A stretch of DNA of 64,000 nucleotides from Datisca glomerata (lineage: Eukaryota > Streptophyta > Magnoliopsida > Cucurbitales > Datiscaceae). The first letter of the stretch is position 1. Every line of letters begins with the position of its first letter. The stretch spans positions 196,715 through 260,714 of the forward strand of contig QANY01005361.1 of the NCBI GenBank assembly GCA_003255025.1, read 5' to 3'. Shown piece by piece: positions 24,564 through 36,000 of this stretch. The notes beneath the pieces were generated by a model that had not been told where the DNA came from, did no database searches, and saw only the letters and a program-made list of their open reading frames with translations. Position numbers and translations under genes: made by a program.

Positions 24564-25936
24564 ATGGAGCCTGGACCATAGGATAACTCGGTGTTGTATT
24601 TACATGATCAACATAGATCCCAACATGTTTGGGACCAGGAGGATTCTCGTGATTTACATTGTCGTCGACATACTGCAGTTGTTCATCACAATATGCCACT
24701 CCATAGATGTAATTTATCTCATAGATGGAGAGATGTTTTTAGTCTCACAGAGAGCTCCACACATGTTCTTGAAGTGTATCGATTTTCCTTAGACAGACAA
24801 ACTCTAGATCAGGTAATACTATATTTTTTATTTATAACATAGGTAATACTCGAGTTTTGTCATATTATTTATAATATGATTTTTATAGGTTATATGGCAA
24901 CCTTATAATAAAATTATCTATACACTTCATGAATATTGCATCATGCACGAAGATATATGGCGATCTGTCTCTCCCCTCATTTACTTTCATATAGTGGAAT
25001 GGCATCGACCGGATCGTGTTCAAAAATAATTCGGTATGATTCAATGTGTGTCTGAGCCATGTGACACCGAAAGACGGTTGCATGACATCGACTTAAAGGG
25101 GAGAAATGAACTAAATTGAGGCATCCGACATCTGGCATACATTGAGAGATGAGATGAGTGTAGGACACACATTGCTGGGGGGCACGTGGATGAACATGGA
25201 TATGACAGCTCATACATATTATGATATCAGAGAATCACACGACGATACATAACTTAACAAGGAGCGTTATATGATTTAATGGTTATTTTTTATTAATTTA
25301 TGTAATTAATGGGCTTATATGTTCATTTAATAAGTAACTTATATAATAATTTTTTATATATGCAGACGGAGAGTCTGGACAATATTAACAATTTGACACT
25401 TGATGATATTGAGTCATCTTATATAATGCCTCGAATCTGTAATGTGTGTGAGACAGCCGCACAAGCAATAAAATAAGCGAATGCGGCTTATCAAGCTCCT
25501 TTGTCCCAAAGGCATGGATTGCACAACTCATCTCAAAGAAGTCAACAAGAATCACACATGCCTCGAGACGAACCATTTATGTCTCAGCAAGAACCATATA
25601 CGTCGCCGTCCTTTTATACATTTGGAGGTAAGTCAGTGACTCAACTTGGTTCCACTGCTGAACCATTTCATCAACCTCAATGGCGTAGCGGAGGACGAGC
25701 TAGTGCTCCTGGAGGAGGAAGTAGAAGACGTGCCCAAAACTTGCCTATTATGGAAGATGCTCATATTGTGGATGAAGACTCATATATTGTGTAGGAAGAC
25801 CTGCCACTTATTGTAGAGGAAGAAAGTGTAGCATCAGCTATTGTGGAGGAAAGTCCATCATCACAAATAACTCAACTACAAACATATGAAAGACGCCCAA
25901 GAAGAATGAGAAGACGACCACCGTGTGGAAGGTGAT
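24564..25936 (+). pseudogene. Plant mobile domain (PMD) protein gene, broken
   Basis: From 24591 a frame shows the PMD opening pattern SVLYLHDQHRSQHVW and, after an intron-like gap at about 24813-24888, a second PMD block: VIWQPYNKIIYTL, FHIVEWHRPDRVQ, a broken FGM-Q block, and LHDIDLKGRNELN. Another intron-like AT-rich gap precedes a low-complexity tail at about 25365-25936 rich in Ser, Gln, Pro and Arg. At least four in-frame stops interrupt it. PMD proteins include host factors such as MAIL1/MAIN and many copies carried by MULEs and gypsy elements. Here the position inside the MULE ends argues for the transposon-borne form. Confident on family, not on exact exon limits. Confidence 0.75.
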
Positions 25937-26175
25937 TGATTTATATTTTTTGTATTTGGATTTTGTAGAATAATATAAAATGTAAAGTCATAAAATTTGT
26001 TAAGAATGTATGCTATTCATTGAGAATGTGTGATAAAGTCATAAAATGTTCTGCAGGATGGATGATTTTTGTATACAGGTTGTGTTGGGTTGTGTTGATG
26101 ATTTTTATATGTAAGTGGGAGCTTCTGCACTGAAGACATCTTTTGTAAAGATGACTTTTGTCAACTTGAAGTCGT

Positions 26176-26440
26176 CTTTACAAAAAAAATGCCTTCCAAC
26201 GTGGCCACTTTAGCCTTAGTTTTGGTAATTTCAAAACTACCTTATTTTCAAAATTTATTTTAAAAATCACATTAAACCCAAACATTACCCCAACTTAACT
26301 AGCGTTGTTGGTTTCTCAAAATGCATAATTACTATGATTATTGTAATAATGTGAGTTTACTAAATTGTAAACATTGTTGCGTGAATATAACATTATTATT
26401 ATAAGATTATTATGTTCATTTTAAATGAGAAATTTTTAGG
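26176..26440. other. AT-rich DNA, nothing recognised
   Basis: Between the right end of the Mutator-like element and the next repeat cluster. No open frame or motif of note. Confidence 0.4.
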
Positions 26441-26447
26441 TTCAAAC

Positions 26448-26635
26448 TTTGACAGGATATTTAACGATATAAAGACTCATCTCCTACTTTTAATTAAATT
26501 TGATTTTTTATATAGTAAAGAATCAATTGTGTCCTTTCTATTTGGAAAATTTTCAGTTTCAGACCTTTAGGGAGGAGACTTAACAATATAAAGACTCCTC
26601 TCCCCATTCTAAGTAAATTTAGCCCAAAATGTTCT
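26448..26635. repeat. Imperfect direct duplication of a ~60-bp block
   Basis: A block with 'ttaacgatataaagactcatctcc' like content and a following '..aattaaatttg' occurs at about 26456-26510, and a variant with 'ttaacaatataaagactcc' and 'aagtaaattta' at about 26577-26632. It leads straight into the palindrome cluster that follows. Confidence 0.6.
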
Positions 26636-26638
26636 GCT

Positions 26639-28037
26639 AGATCTGGTCTAGCAGAAAATATTATGCTAGATCATGGCCTAACAGTTTTTTGTTAAAATTA
26701 ACCCTTGCTAGACCATGGTCTAGTGAAGTAAACAAATAATTTTGTCACGTGTCAGGTTGCTAGATCATGGTCTAGCAGAGCAACATAAACAAATGTATTA
26801 ATATCTTTAAAATCATTTAAAGGGTCTTACTTAAATTTTATCTCAAGAGTCATTCCATTGAAATTTCCTTTTCTATTTTAAGACTCATAGACCCCACAAT
26901 TTCTCACTTACTTCTATATCTCTTTTATTTTGTTTTCCCTCCAATTTGGGGTTCTCTTCTCTTTGTATTCTCAATTTTTTCAGCTTCTTCACACGAACCC
27001 CTCTCTCTTTCTCTCTTTTTTTTCTTTTCATTTTATCATCCATTCACTCAATCTATCACTTGGTTCCTCTATTAATGCAAACTCTCACTCATATTTTCCA
27101 CTAACACAAACTCTAAACTTATTGACTTTGTTGAGAATTTTTTTTTGTTAGATATTATTCACTTAGTTATTATGCATTTGAGTTTGGAAATTCCAATATG
27201 TATATATAAAGTCAAACTTTTATATTACTAATTTATATGGATTGATATAATGGGTAATTACACAATATTATACTACAATCTAGTATACTGCTAGACTGCT
27301 AGACTGTTATACTAGATTGCTAGACTACAGTCTAGTATATGGCTAGACGCTAGAGTATAGTATTCATAAAATTGAGTGAAATTTAATTATAAATAAATCT
27401 TTACTCGTACACATTCAAGCTTTAAGTGTAGCAAATATCAATATTCTAATCGATTTCTTTATTGTTAGACTGCTAGACTACTAGACGAGACTAATAGACT
27501 ATTATACTACTAGACTTCTAGACTTCTAGTTATTGGCGAGCTTGTTATTGTTATAATTATATTAAATTTAAATGTCTGAATTGTCAAATCTTTCATGTAT
27601 GGGAGAAACACGAATAATGTTGATACTTGGAGGAGAATGGGTAAGTAAAGATGAATGCTTTGAGTATGTGACTAGAACTCCAGCGAATCGATATATATGT
27701 TCAAAGATTATACATTTGAACAACTATTACAAAAGTTATACTCAGTTCTTAAATTGGACTGCTCATTACATCGGCTACATATGAAGTTGTTAATAGATCA
27801 AAGCATTTTTGTGTGTAAACATGCTTTGTAAATATGTTGAAAATGATAATGATAATTATGTGACTCAATTATTTACATTTTATGACTCAAGTATTTTTTT
27901 CATGTCAGATCGTTAGATCATGGTCTAACAGAAAATATTCTACTAGGCCATGGTCTAGCAGTTTGTCCAAAAATTAACACTTACTAGACCACGATCTAGC
28001 GAGATATCGTCTGCTAGACCATGATCTAGCAGAGCAA
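26639..28037. repeat. Paired clusters of CTAG-centred palindromes flanking a ~1.1-kb core
   Basis: Cluster A (26639-26787) and cluster B (about 27910-28037) each hold four copies of a palindrome close to TGCTAGACCATGGTCTAGCA. The clusters align best in direct orientation, sharing the spacer words 'cagaaaatatt', 'cagttt', 'aaaattaac' and the ending 'agcagagcaa'. The core between them contains two more dense runs of 'ctagac' words at about 27283-27365 and 27463-27530. The layout resembles the ends of a non-autonomous mobile element, but the family is not recognised. Confidence 0.6.
27572..27784 (+). pseudogene. Small frame with weak similarity to a MULE transposase N-terminus
   Basis: A 70-codon frame inside the palindrome-flanked segment carries LGGEW near its start followed by a YVTRTP region, recalling the short N-terminal beta-rich part of MULE transposases ('GGEW...Y'). 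There is no catalytic domain downstream. If the likeness is real, the segment would be an internally deleted Mutator-like element. The match is by eye only. Confidence 0.25.
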
Positions 28038-28214
28038 ATAGAATTAGGGCAATATGGGGTCTGAACTTATGACATCCCAAATAACATGCATTAACAAATT
28101 ATGACATCCAATACAATAGTATTTTTTGACAGAGACAGAACAACATCGATTCACAATATCCAAGCAGATTCAGTCAGATTCAAATATTCTAATAGATTCA
28201 AATATTTAGGCAAA

Positions 28215-29850
28215 TGTTAACTATTGGAATTATGTCCATAAAATATGGACAGAGGGGTCTTCCAGAAAAACTCTTCTAAAATAGTTCAGAATGTTATTCG
28301 TAATTTTAGGATCGACTGAGCAATCGAGTCTAATTATGACTATTAAGTTGAACCAAAGGATGCCGATCTAAGGGCATGGAAGTGGAGACTCTAACGATTG
28401 ACCTAGACATGTTATGGAACATGTTGAATAGACTAGTAAAAAATTAATTTAGAGCAAAGCCGTTTATCTAGCTCTGAATCTAATTGTTACACATTAAGGG
28501 TATTTTCATAATTACATTAATCTTGAGGTGAATACGAAACTTGACCTAGCTAGTTATGATCTTTGATATGCCAAACGAGTGAGTTTGAATTATCGGACAA
28601 TACCTCAGCTGTTGGGATCGTGATTCAATTATGTTGGAGTTGCGTGATTCACACATATGAAAATTCATGACGAGATTGCAAATGCAACAATATCACATTA
28701 TGCTTTATTGATGGGTGTGTGAATAAATTAACTTTGTCAAATATTCGATGAAATGAATCATTGAATAAGGCATGGTGATTTATACGAGACAATTCACTGT
28801 TATATTTTTCTTATTCACAGTCAATAAAAGAGTTAAGAAAATAATAACTAGAGGGGTAAAATCATAATTTTACATCCCGCTCTTGTTATTTATATTCACG
28901 AAGGGTAATATGTTAAAATATACTATGGGCTGTGAAATAAAAGAGTTTATTTGCACCAATAGAAGATGCAGTGCTCATGAATCGAGAGTTGATTTAACAT
29001 CGGGTCTATAATGGAGTCGTATGATGTCAGGATTAAAAGGTTAGAAATTTATGAAGATAAATTTGTCGACTATTTGAATCCTATAACTTTATTCATTTGG
29101 GTATATTCAGTCTCAGAAGTAGCTCATAAGGACAGGAATAAAAATTAATATCAGTTTGACCAAAAACGTATTTTGGATCAAGGTACACACTTGTCAAACT
29201 CATATGTGATGGGTGACATCACTAAAATAGTAAAAAGCAAAATTAATGTCAAATTGATTAATATTTTATTTTCTAATTATTAGATAATTAATTAATTGAT
29301 GAAGATCAATTTAATTTATCAATTAGGATTGATGTATTTAGACACATTATTGACTCTAAGCAGATTATTTTTGGATATTTACAATATATGAGTAGATGAT
29401 AATAAGGTTGGATCCCTAACCTTGAACACAGTGTGTGATTATACAGAGTAGAGAAAAGAGATTATCTTCCCTCCCTAATTGTTGCCAGTGAAAACCAAGA
29501 GGGAGTAGGAAAATTTTGATTTTCTTCTCTAGTTGTTTTGAGAGCCCACACTCAATTCCTTATCAACATCCAATTGAGATATACTTTTGAATCTTATGAG
29601 TGATTGTTGGTGTGAAAACTAATTTGAGTTCTACAAAGAACGAAGAACATGAGATAATCAATTGGATTCCACCAAGTCAGAAAATCTCCAATACAAGAAA
29701 TGTATAATATTATTTCTACATCTTCTAAATATGCCAATCAATATATGCATGATCATAAAAGGTTTTATATTTAATATGATTAAATGGTTGATGCGAATTT
29801 TTTTTATTTTTTGCCCACGAACCGTCGATGAAATTGTGATACATAATCAA
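28215..29850 (+). mobile_element. Copia-type solo LTR, copy 1
   Basis: Starts TGTTAACTATTGGAATTATG, the usual style of Copia LTR starts. It ends near 29850, where 'tggtaatacgagtagg' looks like a mutated initiator-Met primer-binding site (TGGTATCAGAGC type). No gag or pol follows. The first ~1.5 kb is clearly homologous, in direct orientation, to 46715-48600, with shared blocks such as 'gacctagacatgttatg' and 'aatctaattgttacac'. Because unrelated host genes lie between the two copies, they are independent insertions or products of rearrangement, not one element's two LTRs. Confidence 0.7.
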
Positions 29851-30370
29851 TGGTAATACGAGTAGGATATGTAATACGTCCATCCTCTTTGTTTTTGTTT
29901 ATTATTAAAATGAATCGAATCCTATCAAATATTTATATTTCTTTCTCAAATTTTTAAACCCGATCCAACGTTAATAATATCCAGGCAAATTCCAACAAAT
30001 AACCTAACATTGATGAGTATAATGATTTACAATATGAAAGTTCCATAGCACGTACCCATGTTTCCACTCCATTGCTTCATCACCGTTCATTGATTCCGTA
30101 GCAAATCACCATCAATTCTTCCAACCATTCTCTGGTAAACGTTTTTTTCTTCATCTTAATTATACATATATAGAATTGTATCAGTTTAATGTCTTATGAT
30201 ATAGAGTTTAAAATGGTTGTTGTTTTATGTATATAGAAATTAATCTTTGTTGTATATTTTCGATGAAAATTCTAATAGTACAGATAAAATGATTTTCGTT
30301 TACTAAGAATTTATTGATACAAAATTCTAAAAATATTATTAATACCATATAAGACATTTAATCTTACTCC
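29851..30370. other. AT-rich DNA between two LTR-like segments
   Basis: No supported gene. The first 20 bases are the decayed primer-binding site of the preceding LTR. Confidence 0.4.
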
Positions 30371-32134
30371 TGTAAAAAAATTGGAATTTTAAAAACCTCT
30401 CTACGCCCCTCCCTCTCCTTTCAGTCGAGCCCTTTTAGCCATCTCTTCTTCGAGTCGAGCTACCTCCTTACCCGGAAACTACCTTGAAACCTGATCGTGT
30501 AGCCCACCCTTGCCCCGACTTGATTATGAAGAAGAGGTTGTCTCAGATCATGAGGGAGTCGAAGCCCTACGCTAGGATGTAAGCCAGCCGGAAACGTACT
30601 AATCCACTTTGGCATGGTGAAAACATTTTTTCAAATCTTCTTTAGAAACCTAATTATTAGGGGCAGACCACTTCATCTTCATGGCTGCGTTTCTGGACAC
30701 ATTGCATCATTTTAGCCCAAATATTTTACAATAGTTTTTTTTATCATATATAAATATAGTTCTGTAAATTTTTATAATTATTAGATAAGATATGATATAC
30801 CAAATGAATAGTTAAACTTGTAAATCTGAATTTCATTTTACTGCCAGACAGACCCTAGTTGATGATGATCTTTTTAATACGAAAATACTTTCAAAAAATT
30901 ATAAGATTTTAAATCAAGATCTATGAGGACATGTATCAACGTCCAGAACTAAGTTTTGTAATTTTTCACGTTCGGTAAAATTTATCATGAATTTTTAATC
31001 CAGACATCCAAACCATTTTTTCCTTTCGTTAGTGTTTGAAAACAACTAAGAATTGAATTTTTCTCCTTTATCCTTTCCGGACTTGAACTTTAGGAACTTA
31101 CAGAGCTAATAAGGTAAGTGAAATGTTCGTATGTAATTGTTTGCATTGTATGACTGAAAATTTATAATAGAACTATGTTTATATTTTGTAATGTATAGTG
31201 TACTATGATTCTTCTTTCTTCATAACATTGTTCAATTATGGTGCTGATGTGTTTTGTTATATTGTATGTCTGATGAGTTAATATATGTTGAAAGCTAAGA
31301 ATAAATGTTAAATGGATGCATGAAGAATTAATTATGTGCCATTAGAGTCACGTGCCAACCATTCTGCTATGTTTGTCTTGTCTTTCGGGAAATGTCTCTG
31401 TTTGCCTAATCCTTAGGGAAAAGGTTCTCTATTATATGCTTTGGTTAGTTTTGTGGGAAGGAGTTAGCGCAATTGGTTCCATCTTTTCGAAGGTGCGGAG
31501 TAGTACTCGTGAGAAAGGTCACATATACTTACCTCACAGCAAACAATTATTGACGGGTAATGTACGGCGCGTGTGGAAAGCTCGTGAGGGAGAAAGCCCC
31601 ATCGAGGGAGCCCAAAATCAGTATAGCACACGGTCGCTACAGGTAATCTCCTGTTCTAGGTGTGGTGGCGAACTCTAATGGGAGTTCGATGTGTTTGTGA
31701 ACGTTACTCTCTTTTACATATGAGATATTTTACTTACTGAGTATATTTTTATATACTCCCTCCGTTTTCTTATAAATTTTCAGATGATGATAACAGTGAT
31801 GAGGAGTTTACTGTTGAAGAGGTCTAGAGTCTCTTGCATCAGACGAGTTTCATCGAGTCCTATTTAAAAGTCCACAAAATTATGTTTTGCTGTTGGGTTT
31901 TATTTAAATTAAATCGTGAGACTTGAAACACGTATTCTTGGATTCTTGATCGTTTTATTAAGTAAGATTTCTATTTATGTAACTTGGAGTTTGATGGAGG
32001 ATTTGATTTTCTTTATAATATATTAACCTATTTCATGTGAGTTTATTTTTATTTTTAAAATAATTAACCAAACTTCCCGTCATTTATGGTAAAATAATTT
32101 AATTAAAATTTAATTAAATTTTAGGGTGGTTACA
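30371..32134 (+). mobile_element. Gypsy-type solo LTR (tentative)
   Basis: Begins TGTAAAAAAATTGGAATTTT and ends AGGGTGGTTACA, matching the end style of the LTR at 61096-63600 (TGTAATACC...GGGCGTTACA). The internal order is also shared: a pyrimidine-rich part, a 'ggtaagtg' word near 31111, then 'tacttactgagtata', a hairpin GAGTATATTTTTATATACTC at about 31739, and 'cagatgatg' near 31783. Sequence between these landmarks is diverged. No target duplication was found (actcc versus gatgc). A 108-codon open frame at 31352-31678 inside it has no recognisable domain. Confidence 0.5.
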
Positions 32135-32833
32135 GATGCCCAATTCAATTACATTATAACACTATCAACAAATTAAATTATTGAAAAATTATGGTTAATT
32201 TTTAGTAAACTCCTAAAATGTCATGTAATAAATCCTTCCACACTTCCCCTTAATTCCACAATATTTCACGAAATTATTGTTGATAAAAATATGATTGTAG
32301 ATTTATGTTATTTTGAGTGAACAGATCAAATTCATTGATGATAATTCCCAGTTCCTCCCATTTTCATAGTTTACACGGTCATGAGCTGGCCCAAGTTCAT
32401 ACGTCCAACGGCAGAAACTTCTCTTCCAGTTTACAACTCCAACTACTAATTAGTGGGAATGTTAAATCAATCTTGTCGACCTCTGCTCTGAGTCGGTCCA
32501 ACATTGAAAATCTCAAAAGTCTAGAGACGGCTGTAGAGCAATGGAACACCATATTTCAGCACATTAAATAATAATTTATGCTTCTTCGTAATCCAGTGTG
32601 TTGATGTAATGCTGCTTCTTCCGTATTTGCTGGTTCTGGGTTTTTATGTTCCTTTATTGAAGACATTCTAGAAGAATTTATTTTGTTTGTTTTTGTTTTT
32701 GGTTTAGCCTCAATCAGTGGGATATGAGCCTTTTCTCAGTAAGACGAGTTTGTGTTTATTTTCCTTTTTAATGAGTTTCAATCAAGTTGGGCGACTTTCA
32801 TGTTCATTAGGTGAGCTGAAGGAAGAAGCAAAG
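32135..32833 (+). other. Upstream region of the PHD-SWIB-Plus3 gene
   Basis: About 700 bases between the LTR end and the start codon. An 84-codon plus-strand frame at 32317-32571 is more GC-rich than its surroundings and is not recognised; it could be leader exon or a small unrelated frame. A pyrimidine-rich tract followed by 'cattag' at about 32808-32813 could be a splice acceptor, so the first coding exon may be preceded by a 5'-UTR intron. Confidence 0.35.
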
Positions 32834-32959
32834 ATGAAGAGAAGACGAAAGCGAAAGGAGATAGTCAAAGAGATAGATTCAGAAGATTGGTGCTTTGTGT
32901 GTAAAGATGGAGGAAAGCTTATTATCTGCGAGTACAAGTGAGTTCCTCGTAATTGGTTC

Positions 32960-33001
<42 letters not shown>

Positions 33002-36000
33002 GTGGATGCAAGGCAAAAGGACAAGGTTGTCCATTTCAGCTTACTGAAAAACTTGGGAATGCCTCAAATTTAGTAATCTCTATTAAGTAACAATAAATGG
33101 ATATTGTTGCATCAGGCATGGAGACATAATGAAGCCATATTTTCCGGGTTTTAGATGGAAAAAGAAAATTGAAGGTAGATTCTTGAGACTGATAAGATGG
33201 AAATAAAATTATGTAGGTAGTTCTTTTGCTATCAAATTTTTTTATGTAAAAATCAGTTGCTCAAGGAGTTCCATTTTATGTGTAACATTATGTCTTAAAT
33301 TATGACCCACATCCGGGTGGTCTAGTGGGGTTAAGGCGACCAACGAGCTTTTGACTGTGTGATAGACGCACGACGCATGCGTTTGATTTTCCCTAGAATC
33401 TTGAAGCTGGTTAGTATACTTCCTTAGCAGCAACCAGTTGTGAAAAGTATACGTACTGTTGGAATGTATCAAGAGATGAGTACTAGAGTCTTATAAAATG
33501 GACAAGTCTAGGCGATGTTGGAATAAAATAGACAAGTCTAGACGATGTTGGAATAAAATGGGCAAGTCTAGGTGATGTGGGACAATATTCCAACACGTAC
33601 TTGCTAATCCCTATAGCAATGGTGGTAATTAGGCAAGTTCTTGAATGCATCCTGTCAAATATTTTTAAGTCTCTTCTAATAAAAGAAAATTGTAATGCCA
33701 CAGCAAATGGCATTTGTTCTTTTTGTTCTTTAATTGTACAGGGATTGTTTAAAAGTGTATCATTCTGATTGCGTCGGAACTAACGGTTCAGCTTCAGAGA
33801 CCAAAGAGCTGTGGACATGCAGTGAGTAATCTTATCTAATTTTCTGATCAAATCTGACCATAATAAACTAAACGTACCTAACTAAAATTTCGTTTTTCTT
33901 TTACTATTGCTTTTCATTTTCCCTTTTCAGTATCATTTTCTCTTAGTATTTTAGAATTAATGAAATATGAATGATTCAACTAGCTATTATTCCCTCACCT
34001 TTAATGGGATATTTTAGGGGGCAAAATGACAAATTACAGTGTACGTGTAACAGAGGAAGCAAATGTCAATGCTGTTTATGTTGTAGACATGTTATAAGGT
34101 AGAAGTGTTAAACTTACAGAAAGTCACATTGATTCTCCTGATTAAGCTTTCCACACCTCCAAGGATAGACCAGACAATATAATTTTGGGAGACAATCCCT
34201 CCATAGTATAGAATGCTTCATTATTTTCTCCTCAAGCTGACTTCAAACTGGAGAAAATATAAGGATCATCTTGAAGATAATTTTGTGTGTCAGATTGGCA
34301 TTATTGCTTGATGTGCCATAATAATGCAACATTTCACTGCTTCTGCTGTCCATCATCTATTTGTGAATGCTGCATCAATGTTGCTGAGTTTGCACCCGTT
34401 AGAAGGAGAATGGGATTCTGCGATGAATGCTTGAGCCTTATTCGTCTTGTAGAAGATGATGTGGATTACGATCCTGATATGGTATGTGCCAGATATTCAG
34501 ATTTTCTCAATCTTTTCCATTATTGTTAGTTTTCATCTGAACATTTCCTTTATTTTCTCTTCCGAACATGCCTGATTTGAGATGTAATCATGGGCTTTCT
34601 TGTGGCTACATTCGTTGGTACCTCCTCATATTCAACGTATAGGTAATTTTTGGTGTCAACCGGTGAAATAAAAAAAGAAGATGAAAAATAAGATGTTAAC
34701 TGTCTCTAGCGTGCACTTTTTTAGACAGAAGAAGTAACTGTGAATTAAAAATTAAATCAGAATAGCATGCATAAAAAGGAAAATGAGAAGGGAATCAGTG
34801 AGAGTTATTTGACTCCTGGCATTTACCTTTTTGAGTTTGTCAGTATTCTGGACTGATAATGCTAGTCTAATAATTAATTAGAATACAGCATGCATATAGA
34901 AGGTAAATCTGGTTAAGTATTAGTAATTTTAAACAAGTGAAATGTATGGAGTTAGTAGATCGATACGCCTGTATAACGCATTGCATTCCATCGTTTTTCC
35001 CCTCAAATTTAAGGGTTAGTCCCTCTTTCTTCTGTTATCTACAGGGAGGCAACTTTTGATTCGTAAGCAACCTCTCTTTCTCTCGTTTTCCTCTCTAATT
35101 TTTTACTATTCTTTTGTAAGGATAAAGATGAGCTACGTATCTTCTACATATGATCTATCGGAGATCTTATTTTATGTTTCGAATTAATAGAAGCGTTTTC
35201 TTTTCTACTTCGGCTTGATTGGTCAACATTTGCAGGGACAGATAGATTTCCAAGATCGGAATACCTATGAGTGCCTTTTCAGGGAATACTGGGAAATAAT
35301 AAAGGAAAAAGAAGGCTTGACTTTGAAGGATGTCTGTTCTGCCGATACCCTCTTAAAGCAGAAGAAACGCAAATGTGCCTCTAATTCTGCCAAAATTGCA
35401 AAAGCTGAAGAAGATGATGAATATATAAGATCTGATTGTGAGACTGATGTAGAAGTGGAAGCAATGGGGAGAAAGAAGCATTTCCAGTCTCTAGAATTCA
35501 TTGGGTGGGGTTCAAAACCACTAATCGACTTCCTTAGTTCCATTGGTAAGGATACAACCGAACAATTGTCTCAACACGATGTAGACTCGATCATATCCAA
35601 ATACATTAGGGAAAAACGCCTCTTTCATCCTGAGAAAAAGAGAAAGGTCATTTGTGACGATAAACTGTATTCAGTTTTCAAAAGGAAATTATTACATAAG
35701 AACCGAATATACAGTCTTCTAGAGGCTCATTTTGCTGAGAATTCATTACCATTAGAGGATGATGAAGGTGAAGAGGAAAATCGGAACGTTTCGGTTGACA
35801 AAGATGAAAATATCGGAGAGGCCTGCAAGAAGCAGAAAGGATCGTACCCTGATAGTAGAGCTGAGGAGAAAGAAAAGAATGCTCCTGTTATCCAGCATAT
35901 TCGATATAGTGATTATGCATCTTTTGTTGTGGATAATGTGAAACTCGTGTACCTCAGGAGGAGTTTAGTAGAGGAGCTACTAAAGAAGCCTGAAAGTTTC

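Larger units (their letters stand above)
21240..26175 (+). mobile_element. Mutator-like element (MULE) with transposase and PMD gene, decayed
   Basis: Two related inverted segments of about 65-70 bases flank the element: 'gaagatgtcttttgtaaagac...' from about 21250, and a reverse-complement relative at about 26128-26195 (internal hairpin words 'gacatcttttgtaaaga' and 'gtcgtctttacaaa'). Between them lie a broken transposase (21837-24342) and a broken plant-mobile-domain gene (24564-25936), both on the plus strand. Exact ends and the 9-bp target duplication could not be fixed; the 9-mers I compared do not match. It sits directly upstream of, and divergent from, DRP5B. Confidence 0.7.

Noticed and set aside
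31352..31678. 108-codon plus-strand frame as a host gene
   Set aside because: It lies inside a probable LTR, has no recognisable domain, and shows no splice or start context of note.
33318..33392. Functional tRNA gene
   Set aside because: A and B boxes are present but the arms do not pair into a cloverleaf and it sits in an intron with SINE-like flanks; a tRNA-derived SINE fits better.
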